The notes beneath the pieces were generated by a model that ran no database searches, had not been told where the DNA came from, and saw only the letters and a list, made by a program, of their open reading frames with translations. Below are positions 8,207 to 16,218 of a DNA stretch of 64,000 bases, piece after piece. Where the stretch lies: NCBI GenBank assembly GCA_016716335.1, contig JADJWN010000005.1, positions 186,001-250,000 on the forward strand, in the 5' to 3' direction. Within the stretch, counting starts at the first letter, position 1; the number at the start of each line of letters is the position of its first letter. The stretch comes from Saprospiraceae bacterium. Lineage in GTDB: Bacteria; Bacteroidota; Bacteroidia; Chitinophagales; Saprospiraceae. The position numbers were made by a program, and so were the translations under genes.

Positions 8207-10267
8207 TTGCGGTATGAATACCTACCTGACCAGATTAGACACAAAGATACCTTTATACAGGCTTTCAGACACATGTACACTGCAAAATACATGTCTGAAT
8301 TGTACGAGAAAAACTTTAAGCTTGTATCCAAATATGTACATGCCACCTCCAGAGGGCATGAAGCTGTACAGATAGCCTTAGGCATGCAGCTCACTCCGGA
8401 TGATTACGTATCTCCATATTACCGGGATGATGCCATGCTGCTTGCCATCGGTATGCAGCCCTATGATCTGATGTTGCAGCTGATGGCGAAGCGTGATGAC
8501 CCGTTTTCAGGTGGCAGGTCCTATTATGCCCATCCGAGCCTGAAGGACGATGACAAGCCCAAAATCATTCACCAATCCTCAGCCACAGGTATGCAGGCTA
8601 TACCGGCTACGGGAGTGGCTATGGGCATCCAATACAAAGAGCAGCATAATCTGGCTTTGAAGTCAGGTGCAGTTTCCGTGTGTTCGTTGGGTGATGCCTC
8701 AGTCACTGAAGGAGAAGTTGGCGAAGCATTCCAGATGGCAGCCTTGCGTCAGATGCCCATATTGTTTCTGGTTCAGGATAATGGATGGGATATTTCCGCC
8801 ACAGCAGAAGAAACCCGGGCCATGAATGCGGCAGAATATATCCGGGGTTTTCCCGGTATAGAGGCAGTGAGCATAGACGGCAGCAATTTTGAGGAATGTT
8901 ATATTGCCATTCAGGAGGTTTTGCGAAAAATGCGCTCGGAACGTCGTCCTTTTTTGGTCCATGCGACTGTACCCTTGCTCAATCATCATACCTCCGGGGT
9001 GCGCAAGGAATGGTACAGAGATGATCTGACAGAGCATCAAAGCAGGGACCCATATCCGGTGTTGAAATCCATGATGATAGACTCGGGAATGACAGAAGAG
9101 GAAACAGACCAGATGGAAGCCGGATTGAGAGCTATAGTGGAAAAAGATTTTGAGCTTGCAAAAGCGGCCCGCAATCCCGGCCCTGAAGACCTTTTTACTC
9201 ATGACTTTGCACCTACCATGATTATTCAGGAGTCAGGAGACCGGGCACCTGCCCATGCAGAGGAGCATGTCATGGTGGACAGTGCTTTATTTGCCATCCA
9301 GGAATTGATGGAGGAGCATCCCGAATGTCTGCTGTATGGACAGGATGTCGGGGGCAGGCTGGGTGGTGTATTCAGAGAAGCAGCTACACTGGCTCAAAAA
9401 TTTGGTGATGGCCGGGTGTTCAACACTCCGATTCAGGAGGCATTTATAGTGGGGAGCACGGTTGGTATGTCTGCTGTAGGTCTCAAACCAATCGTGGAAG
9501 TGCAGTTTGCCGACTATATATGGCCGGGACTCAATCAGCTTTTTACCGAAGTGAGCCGATCCTGTTACCTGTCCAATGGCAAATGGCCGGTAAGCATGGT
9601 GCTGCGGGTACCTATCGGAGCATATGGCAGCGGTGGCCCTTATCACAGCTCCAGTGTAGAGTCAGTATTGGCCAATATCAAGGGAATCAAAATCGCATAT
9701 CCCAGCAATGGCGCCGATATGAAGGGACTGATGAAAGCCGCTTACTATGATCCCAATCCTGTGGTCATGCTGGAGCATAAAGGACTGTACTGGAGCAAGG
9801 TAAAAGGCACAGAAACCGCCAAACGTAAACTTCCGGCTAAAGATTACATTTTGCCATTGGGTGTGGCAGATATCACTCTGGAGGCAGAAAGAACAGATAA
9901 CAGAGTACTGGTGGTATGTTACGGTATGGGAGTACATTGGGCATTGAATGCCGCCAGACACTTTCCGGGGCAGATCGGAATACTAGATCTCAGAACCTTA
10001 TATCCCCTGGACGAAAAGCTCATATTCAGCAAGGCTAAGGACTACAATAAAATCATGGTAGTCACCGAAGAGCCTGTACATTGTACTTTTGCGCAAAGCC
10101 TGGCTGCAAGAATACAACAGCGATGTTTTCAATTTCTGGATGCACCGGTCATCACTGTGGGGGCTGAAAATTTGCCCGCCATTCCACTCAATGAAATTCT
10201 GGAACAAACCATGCTGCTGAATGCTGATAAGCTGGCAGATCATTTAGCACAACTACTGGCTTATTGA
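8207..10267 (+). CDS. 2-oxoacid dehydrogenase E1, alpha and beta subunits fused
   Basis: A 686-residue fusion of the E1 alpha and beta chains of a 2-oxoacid dehydrogenase (branched-chain or pyruvate type). The alpha half has the TPP motif 'SLGDASVTEGEVGEAFQMAA' to 'LVQDNGWDIS' (about residues 163-200). The beta half starts near residue 350 ('MVDSALFAIQELMEEHP') and contains 'FNTPIQEAFIVGSTVGMSAVG'. It would use thiamine pyrophosphate to decarboxylate a 2-oxoacid and pass the acyl group to a lipoylated E2. The start is uncertain. The only in-frame starts are TTG 8207 and ATG 8273, and a TATCTTTG promoter-like -7 box (8202-8209) overlaps the TTG, which favours the shorter form although that form removes part of the first helix. 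Confidence 0.88.
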   Translation: MRYEYLPDQIRHKDTFIQAFRHMYTAKYMSELYEKNFKLVSKYVHATSRGHEAVQIALGMQLTPDDYVSPYYRDDAMLLAIGMQPYDLMLQLMAKRDDPFSGGRSYYAHPSLKDDDKPKIIHQSSATGMQAIPATGVAMGIQYKEQHNLALKSGAVSVCSLGDASVTEGEVGEAFQMAALRQMPILFLVQDNGWDISATAEETRAMNAAEYIRGFPGIEAVSIDGSNFEECYIAIQEVLRKMRSERRPFLVHATVPLLNHHTSGVRKEWYRDDLTEHQSRDPYPVLKSMMIDSGMTEEETDQMEAGLRAIVEKDFELAKAARNPGPEDLFTHDFAPTMIIQESGDRAPAHAEEHVMVDSALFAIQELMEEHPECLLYGQDVGGRLGGVFREAATLAQKFGDGRVFNTPIQEAFIVGSTVGMSAVGLKPIVEVQFADYIWPGLNQLFTEVSRSCYLSNGKWPVSMVLRVPIGAYGSGGPYHSSSVESVLANIKGIKIAYPSNGADMKGLMKAAYYDPNPVVMLEHKGLYWSKVKGTETAKRKLPAKDYILPLGVADITLEAERTDNRVLVVCYGMGVHWALNAARHFPGQIGILDLRTLYPLDEKLIFSKAKDYNKIMVVTEEPVHCTFAQSLAARIQQRCFQFLDAPVITVGAENLPAIPLNEILEQTMLLNADKLADHLAQLLAY

Positions 10268-10360
10268 CCCTTTTATTTACCCTGAATTTTGCCGGAAAGC
10301 TTTGTGAGTTTAAGCTGCGATGAAATATTTTTTAAAATTTTCGGCAGACTATTGGGCTAA

Positions 10361-10393
10361 TTGGAGAAATTTCACATTAAACCCTTATTTTTG
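10361..10393 (+). promoter_or_regulatory. Bacteroidota-type promoter of the GIN-domain gene
   Basis: TTG at 10361-10363, a 22-nt spacer, then TATTTTTG at 10386-10393 match the -33/-7 consensus of the Bacteroidota primary sigma factor. Transcription would start near 10400, leaving a leader of about 80 nt before ATG 10484. Confidence 0.65.
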
Positions 10394-10483
10394 TATCAAT
10401 CTGATGCAACTTTTTTACGGCCTTTCCCTCTTTATTGGAGTATTTTCACTTTCCTGATATTAATTAAAAAAAAACACCAGATT

Positions 10484-11161
10484 ATGAGGTCATTTCTGTT
10501 GCTGTTCATTTTAATCTGTATTCAGAATCTGAATGGACAATCCAAAAAGCTTGAACCATTTACTGCCATAAGGGTGGCTGCAGGAGTTAAAGTGGAACTG
10601 TACCCTTCGGATACCCACCAGGCTGACTATACGATTCATAAGGGTTCGGAAGAGGATCTGGTTATTGAAGTGAATAATGATGTCCTGACTGTAAAAATTC
10701 AGTCTAAAAAAGGAAAATACAACCGAAACAATACAAGTGCTACGGTAAAAGTCTATGCTAAAGAAATCAGATCAGTCGATTGCTCTTCCGGCTCATCGCT
10801 TAGGTCGGATAATGTCTGGAAAAGTCAGGAGATGAGGATTGAAGTATCCTCCGGTGCAAACTGCAGAATGGGTATTGATACTGAAAAGGCAAAGGCCGAT
10901 TCTTCATCCGGGGCAAGTCTTACTCTCTATGGCAATGCCGGAGAAATCAGCATGGAAGCCTCTTCGGGGGCAAAAATTGACGGATTGAGCCTCACAGTAA
11001 GGTCTGCAAATGCGGATGTATCCTCAGGTGCAGGTATAAGCATTCATGTCACGGAGAGTATCAAAGCAGATGCGAGCTCGGGAGGTACCATAAAGTATAA
11101 AGGCAATCCTGAGAAAAAGAATATACACACCGGTATGTCCGGTATAGTAAAATCCATTTGA
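10484..11161 (+). CDS. Secreted GIN-domain (DUF2807) protein
   Basis: A signal peptide ('MRSFLLLFILICIQNLNGQ') is followed by a right-handed beta-helix-like GIN domain. Six Ser-Ser-Gly turns (SSGSS, SSGAN, SSGAS, SSGAK, SSGAG, SSGGT) recur every 20 residues or so, typical of DUF2807 proteins of Bacteroidota. An upstream in-frame start exists at 10361, but it lies inside the promoter and would destroy the signal peptide, so ATG 10484 is chosen. The protein is exported to the periplasm or cell surface. The biological role of GIN-domain proteins is poorly known, possibly binding or adhesion. It stands alone between the E1 gene and the arsenic operon. Confidence 0.87.
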   Translation: MRSFLLLFILICIQNLNGQSKKLEPFTAIRVAAGVKVELYPSDTHQADYTIHKGSEEDLVIEVNNDVLTVKIQSKKGKYNRNNTSATVKVYAKEIRSVDCSSGSSLRSDNVWKSQEMRIEVSSGANCRMGIDTEKAKADSSSGASLTLYGNAGEISMEASSGAKIDGLSLTVRSANADVSSGAGISIHVTESIKADASSGGTIKYKGNPEKKNIHTGMSGIVKSI

Positions 11162-11255
11162 GGATTTAATGGAGGAGGAGTCTTTACTTTGACAAGTCAG
11201 CTTTTTACATCTACCACATCAGTAATATATCGCCTGTAATACAGAAAAGAATATT

Positions 11256-12266
11256 TCAGTACCTCCATTTATTGGTCAGGGCTACCAGAGAAAGCATGAC
11301 GGGTACCTCAATCAATACACCCACGACCGTGGCTAAGGATGCTCCTGAATTGAGTCCGAAAAGAGAAATAGCGACTGCCACAGCCAGTTCGAAAAAATTG
11401 CTGGCACCGATCATGGCAGCAGGAGCACATATCTGATGGGGTAATGCGAGGTATTTTCCGGCTGCCCAGGTAATAAAGAATATGAAGTAAGTCTGTATGG
11501 TGAGCGGTACAGCAATAAGGAGTATGTCAAAAGGGTTTTGCATGATTTTATGTCCCTGAAAAGCAAAAAGCAGAATAAGGGTAGTAAGCAGCGCTATGAT
11601 AGAGACCGGTTTTAAAGCCGGGAGGAATTTTGATGTAAACCATTCTTTTCCCCGGACTTGTATTAAAAACCGGTGACTCAGATAACCTGCCGCCAATGGT
11701 ATCACCACAAAAATCACCACAGAGGAAACCAGAACATCCCATGGAATAAATATTTGGGTCACACCCAGCAAAAACCTCACGATCGGAATAAATGCCACCA
11801 GCAGTATAAGGTCATTGACTGAGACCTGTACGAGTGTGTAATTGGCATCTCCTTTGGTGAGATAGGACCACACAAACACCATGGCTGTACAGGGTGCCGC
11901 ACCGAGCAGAATTGCACCGGCTATATATTGCTCCGCCTGCCCGGGCTGGAGGTATGCAGCAAATATCCTGTCGAAAAATATCCAGGCAAAAAATGCCATG
12001 GAAAAAGGCTTGATGACCCAGTTGACAAAGACGGTGAGTCCGAGTCCTTTCCAGTTTTTGGATACATGGCGGATGGCACCGAAATCTATCTGCACCATCA
12101 TCGGATAAATCATAAGCCACACGAGAATAGCCACCGGTATATTGACCGTAGCAATTTCCCAGTTACTGATGACCCGGATACTGTCGCCGGCCACATTGCC
12201 TATCCACACACCTGCGAGGATACACAATAACACCCAAAGGCTCAGGTATTTTTCAAATTTCCCCAT
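11256..12266 (-). CDS. acr3: ACR3-family arsenite efflux permease
   Basis: A 336-residue membrane protein with about ten hydrophobic spans and the ACR3 hallmark 'GAILLGAAPCTAMVFVWSYL' holding the conserved Cys in transmembrane helix 4. 'GASNFFELAVAVAISLFGL' matches the second half of the inverted repeat. ACR3 exports arsenite (As(OH)3) by proton antiport. The gene follows arsR and arsM on the same strand after a 250-base gap in which I find no gene. That gap could hold its own promoter or a transcription attenuator. No ArsA ATPase or ArsC reductase is nearby, so the permease probably works alone on arsenite. Confidence 0.92.
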   Translation of the reverse strand: MGKFEKYLSLWVLLCILAGVWIGNVAGDSIRVISNWEIATVNIPVAILVWLMIYPMMVQIDFGAIRHVSKNWKGLGLTVFVNWVIKPFSMAFFAWIFFDRIFAAYLQPGQAEQYIAGAILLGAAPCTAMVFVWSYLTKGDANYTLVQVSVNDLILLVAFIPIVRFLLGVTQIFIPWDVLVSSVVIFVVIPLAAGYLSHRFLIQVRGKEWFTSKFLPALKPVSIIALLTTLILLFAFQGHKIMQNPFDILLIAVPLTIQTYFIFFITWAAGKYLALPHQICAPAAMIGASNFFELAVAVAISLFGLNSGASLATVVGVLIEVPVMLSLVALTNKWRY

Positions 12267-12516
12267 GTATTCATAAATTTAAGCTATATTAGGTCATATC
12301 TTTTGCTGTTATTTCCATAAAAGCGTCTCCTGAGTTTTGTGCATTGATAATCAAGATTGCATAACTCAATACTCGATGTTGTTGGATCTAAGCCCGGAGA
12401 TGTAACCAATCCTGCTTATCATTGAATGTACCATTCTGTCAGCGATACACATTCAAAAACAGCCAACCATAAGAATCACAACATAATCCGGTAAACCAAT
12501 ACTGAATGGAATAACA

Positions 12517-13356
12517 TCAGCAGCAGCCGGGAGCACATGCACAATTGTTATCCGGTTTTTCTGCATATACGGTGATACTGTAAATACCGGATGATCCTGC
12601 CGTAAAACTTTCCAGCTCATGTTCATCCAGATAGTTGGACAAAATATCTTCCGGGATCCTGATCTCCTTCTCTTTCTGCAGGGTGAGATTCACAAAACCA
12701 TTTTGCCGGATCAGGTTCAGATAATCTTCCTTTTGGATAGCTCCGGCCACACATCCCGCATACATTTCAGCCGCCTCCTTCAAACCGACGGGCAGGGTAC
12801 CCGTAAGTACGATGTCGGAGATACTGAAATGTCCTCCCGGTTTCAATACCCTGAAGATTTCTTTAAAAACCTTGTCTTTGTCGGGCACCAGATTGAGTAC
12901 ACAGTTACTTACGATCACATCCGCCATATTTGCGGTCACAGGCATGTTTTCGATGTCTCCTTTGCGGAATTCTACATTGGCATATCCCAGTTTTTGTGCA
13001 TTCTCCCTTGCTTTCTCTATCATGGCAGGCGTAAAATCAATACCGATTACTCTTCCGTCTTCGCCTGTCTCATTTCGGGCCACAAAGCAGTCATTGCCTG
13101 CGCCGCTGCCAAGATCAATGACGGTATCTCCCTTTTTGATTCTGGCAAACTGTGTGGGTAATCCGCATCCGAGACCCAGGTCAGCATCAGGGATATAACC
13201 TTCCAAAGTACTGTAATCATCGCTCATGATGTTGTATACTTCTGTCGAGCAACCCCCTGCACCGCAGCAGGAAGATTGATTGATGGCTTTATCCTGCAGA
13301 GCAATTTCGCTGTATTTCTGCTTTACAATGTCTTTGATTTGATCTGAATTATGCAT
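12517..13356 (-). CDS. arsM: Arsenite S-adenosylmethionine methyltransferase
   Basis: A 279-residue Rossmann methyltransferase. The SAM site is 'VIDLGSGAGNDCFVARNETG'. Cysteines typical of ArsM are in place: Cys64 in 'LGLGCGLP', one in 'IVSNCVLNL' and one in 'MYAGCVAGA'. Extra Cys-rich segments are near the start ('SSCCGAGGC', residues 28-36) and at the very end ('CACAPGCC'), a common feature of arsenic-binding ArsM proteins. It methylates arsenite stepwise to volatile or dischargeable methylarsenicals. The gene starts 14 bases after the arsR stop, so the two are co-transcribed and should be induced by arsenite. Confidence 0.93.
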   Translation of the reverse strand: MHNSDQIKDIVKQKYSEIALQDKAINQSSCCGAGGCSTEVYNIMSDDYSTLEGYIPDADLGLGCGLPTQFARIKKGDTVIDLGSGAGNDCFVARNETGEDGRVIGIDFTPAMIEKARENAQKLGYANVEFRKGDIENMPVTANMADVIVSNCVLNLVPDKDKVFKEIFRVLKPGGHFSISDIVLTGTLPVGLKEAAEMYAGCVAGAIQKEDYLNLIRQNGFVNLTLQKEKEIRIPEDILSNYLDEHELESFTAGSSGIYSITVYAEKPDNNCACAPGCC

Positions 13357-13370
13357 GATTTTCTGATTTT

Positions 13371-13709
13371 TTAAAATTCACAACAATTTACTTCTTTATT
13401 ATTAAGCCTGTTCAGGACATCACTCAGGTATTCCTCCAAATTCCGGACTGTTGCTTCATTGATGCAATAACAAATAGCATTGCCCTCTACTTCACCCTGA
13501 ATAAGGCCTGCATTTTTCAATTCCCTCAGATGCTGCGATACCGTGGGTTGCGCCAGGGGCAGCTCACTGACAATATCCCCGCAAATGCAGGCATTTACCT
13601 TCAGCAGGTACTCAAGTATGGCTACTCTGGCAGGATGCGCCAATGCTTTACAAAGAATGGCTATCCGGTTTTGCTGGTCTGTGAAGTGGTCTGTCTTGGA
13701 TGCTCCCAT
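13371..13709 (-). CDS. arsR: ArsR-family arsenic-responsive repressor
   Basis: A 112-residue winged-helix repressor. The helix-turn-helix is in 'LPLAQPTVSQHLRELKNAGL', preceded by 'NACICGDIVSEL', whose Cys41-x-Cys43 corresponds to the metalloid-binding CxC of E. coli ArsR helix alpha3. Two more Cys are near the C terminus ('VNCCEF'). It would repress its own operon (arsR-arsM, perhaps acr3) and release DNA on binding As(III). A 16-bp perfect palindrome lies 11 bases upstream of its start and is the likely operator. Confidence 0.92.
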   Translation of the reverse strand: MGASKTDHFTDQQNRIAILCKALAHPARVAILEYLLKVNACICGDIVSELPLAQPTVSQHLRELKNAGLIQGEVEGNAICYCINEATVRNLEEYLSDVLNRLNNKEVNCCEF

Positions 13710-13720
13710 AAGGTCTTAAA

Positions 13721-13736
13721 TAATATTGCAATATTA
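13721..13736. promoter_or_regulatory. Perfect 16-bp palindrome, likely ArsR operator
   Basis: TAATATTGCAATATTA is a perfect palindrome located 11 bases upstream of the arsR start codon (13709). Its position and AT-rich dyad fit an ArsR/SmtB-type binding site overlapping the promoter. Confidence 0.75.
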
Positions 13737-14069
13737 CGATAAATATAAATGCCTGTCAATAGATAGCTCTGTTTTTTTTTCAGAATAATTATTCTTCGGA
13801 AAATTATTCTGTTGCTGTTAGATGATGTAATGTTTAGATAATGAATGAATTACGTCCTATTTTCAGATCAGGGTTCAGTAATATTCCTGCATTCAGAAGC
13901 AGGTATTACTCATGCTCCGGCAAAATTCCTGGATAAGAAAAGTTATGGCATATCTTCTCCCCTGAGAATCCTTGGGGATATGGTTCAAAATTTATCATAT
14001 TTATTTTTTCCCAGCCCTGATGGTCAACAATACCACTAAGCGTAGTCAAGCCATTTGATGGGTACAGTT
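13737..14069. other. Intergenic region without a recognised gene
   Basis: About 330 bases between the divergent side of arsR and the end of the unknown gene at 14070. A 64-residue frame at 13845-14039 (+) has no recognisable feature and is not called. The promoter of the ars operon should lie in the first 60 bases. Confidence 0.5.
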
Positions 14070-14555
14070 TTAAAATTCTTTAAATTCGATCTTGCCTGAC
14101 CAGGCGTTGAATTCCCTTTTAATCTTAGGTACTGTAACTTCAAAGTCACAGGGATAATTGTCAATTTTGTCAATCTGATGCAATAAATGACAACCCTCCA
14201 ATAAATTGAAAACCACCTTTATATCCGCGGTCTGTAAAGAGCCTTTTGCTTTTTCATAAAGTTCAAACCTTTCTATGTCACTCAATATCTCATACAGACT
14301 TTTCCGGTCTTGGGTGTACAGTTCCTTACCGGGGTCCACACTTTTGAGAATTAATACGGAAATCATTAAAAAAACATCATCCAGCATGTTTTCAATCGTA
14401 GGAATAATGGTAATCGGCTTATCTTTACCATCCATGGATTGTAATATCAAGGCAGGTCTGCTGTTCTCGGTCAGTTGAATAAGGTGTGCAGGACTTATAC
14501 CACTGTGATTTCGGTGGGCAGTTCCTGTTAATATGATTGCGGTAGTAGTGGCCAT
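14070..14555 (-). CDS. Hypothetical protein, 161 residues
   Basis: I do not recognise this protein. It has no signal peptide or membrane helix and looks soluble, with a mixed N-terminal part (residues 1-50) and a largely helical C-terminal part ('SLYEILSDIERFELYEKAKG', then 'ADIKVVFNLLEGCHLLHQI'). It lies downstream of the McrBC module on the same strand, separated by 289 bases that contain two small hairpins (14606-14634). The gap argues against co-translation, so a link to restriction is only a possibility given by position. The reading frame is clean and the start ATG is the first available. Confidence 0.55.
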   Translation of the reverse strand: MATTTAIILTGTAHRNHSGISPAHLIQLTENSRPALILQSMDGKDKPITIIPTIENMLDDVFLMISVLILKSVDPGKELYTQDRKSLYEILSDIERFELYEKAKGSLQTADIKVVFNLLEGCHLLHQIDKIDNYPCDFEVTVPKIKREFNAWSGKIEFKEF

Positions 14556-14844
14556 ATACTTAATTTTGTAGTGTTTAATATTTCATGCATCCCGGCGTCG
14601 GGGCAAGTGCTGTCGAAAAGCACTGAGGCACCTCTGCCCTTTATCGAAAAGTATGATTTTCTACTGCAAAATTAATGATAAAATTAAAAAAAACATACTC
14701 CGTATTCACATCTGAACAGATATGCAGTATGTGGCAAATGTGTTGTGAAAAGGATGGATGTGGTAAAAATCTGAGCTAACTTTTTAATGGAAATCATTGA
14801 GATTGCTACCGATTGGATTGAAAGGGAATGTATGGGGATGGCTT

Positions 14845-16218
14845 TTACCGGGTCGTTGTTCTTCTTTCAATTTCGTTAAGTTCATTGGTCAATAGTCGTT
14901 TTGTATCGTTGATGCTGTCCTTTTTTAAGGGTACGCCTAAAATCAATATTGTGTTTGTCGCTTCGTTTATACCGTTTTTATATTGAATACTTTTAAGTTC
15001 AATTTGGTCCGATGGGTAACACAGAAAACCATACTTAAAATCTGCCTTACTGAATGAAGAGTATGCCATTATTTGATGTAAGTCGTGTCTGTGGTCTTCT
15101 TTCAGTACTTCACTTTGGTCAAACTTGTTGTATAAATTCGATTTGTATTTGGCGTCTATAAAAACCAAAACATTTTCCTTCTGAAAAATTGCGTCCGGTT
15201 CGATATGCTTTAATTCCCAGGAATAATGCTTTGAAGACCTGGAATGAAACTTAAAGTTTGAATAAAGTCGTCCGCCTGTTTCTTTTGCTGCTTCTTTAAA
15301 AATATGTTGAATAAATTTTTCGAATACATCTGAAAAGTCCACTCGCCAAGCTGTGCTGTCTACAAGGTTATGGTTTAAAATCCTATTAGCCTGTTCTTTG
15401 CAGGCCTTCACAGTTGGACTATCGGAAAATCGGATTATGATTTTATTAGTTGCTTTTGGTTTATGATGATACAAACGTTCTTCAAGGAAACTCAATTTGG
15501 TTCGCAAAGTATTCTTAATTCTCTGCGGTGTATTAGCTGAAAGTAATTCACTTTTACAAATGTCAAAGACATATCTTATTTCTGAATATTCAGAATGAAA
15601 TTCACTCAATACATTTTTTCTTGCTGGAAATTTTAACCTGTTTTCTACTTTGAATTCGTTGTTTATATATTTTGTCCAGTTGATTTGACCAGTAGGCTGA
15701 CTTGATACCTTTTCAATATTGTCAAACTTCCTCCACGGTCTCATTGTCAGTTTTTCAAGGGCTGTTATAAATTTCACAGCCTCTAGATACAATGGCGGTC
15801 TAAAATTCTTACCTGATGCCAAGGGTAAACTATCAATTACCTCTGGACTAATTTCAGTGCCCAATAGGTTTAGAATTTCAATATAGTCCTCAAATCTATC
15901 CCGCCCGGTAAACCTAGGCATAACTACAAAATCACCGATTTGCTTTCCGGTATCAGAAGCCCTCAAAGGAATAGAGCCAATGAAGCCAGATGAACGAAAC
16001 GCAAGTGAAGTGCTTTGGTCTGACCCTATAATGTATGGTTGAACACCAAGAAATTTAAATTGCTCAGAGTTGTAATCTATAAATTTCTGTAGGTATTGCC
16101 CGATAATCCTTTTATCTGCTGACTTGAACCACTTTTTCTGCAATGCAACTCCACCCAACTGTTTTGATTGTTCAGTCAGGCAAGGAATTTCGCAAAATAC
16201 ATCCAGTGGCTTTGTCAT
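14845..16218 (-). CDS. mcrC: McrC-family nuclease subunit of a type IV restriction system
   Basis: A 457-residue McrC-like protein. The C-terminal PD-(D/E)xK nuclease core is visible from about residue 340: 'EPDAIFQKENVLVFIDAKYK' supplies the catalytic Asp and D-x-K, followed by 'DLHQIMAYSSF', the usual Q-x3-Y helix. The N-terminal half, which contacts McrB, is diverged. In McrBC systems, McrC stimulates the McrB GTPase and cuts DNA carrying modified cytosine, such as phage or foreign methylated DNA. Its start overlaps the end of mcrB by 4 bases (ATGA). The pair is visibly more AT-rich than the ars and mqn neighbours, suggesting horizontal acquisition. Confidence 0.88.
   Translation of the reverse strand: MTKPLDVFCEIPCLTEQSKQLGGVALQKKWFKSADKRIIGQYLQKFIDYNSEQFKFLGVQPYIIGSDQSTSLAFRSSGFIGSIPLRASDTGKQIGDFVVMPRFTGRDRFEDYIEILNLLGTEISPEVIDSLPLASGKNFRPPLYLEAVKFITALEKLTMRPWRKFDNIEKVSSQPTGQINWTKYINNEFKVENRLKFPARKNVLSEFHSEYSEIRYVFDICKSELLSANTPQRIKNTLRTKLSFLEERLYHHKPKATNKIIIRFSDSPTVKACKEQANRILNHNLVDSTAWRVDFSDVFEKFIQHIFKEAAKETGGRLYSNFKFHSRSSKHYSWELKHIEPDAIFQKENVLVFIDAKYKSNLYNKFDQSEVLKEDHRHDLHQIMAYSSFSKADFKYGFLCYPSDQIELKSIQYKNGINEATNTILILGVPLKKDSINDTKRLLTNELNEIERRTTTR

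Noticed and set aside
13845..14039. 64-residue frame in the intergenic region after arsR
   Set aside because: No homology, signal or motif, and composition close to random; not enough to call a gene.
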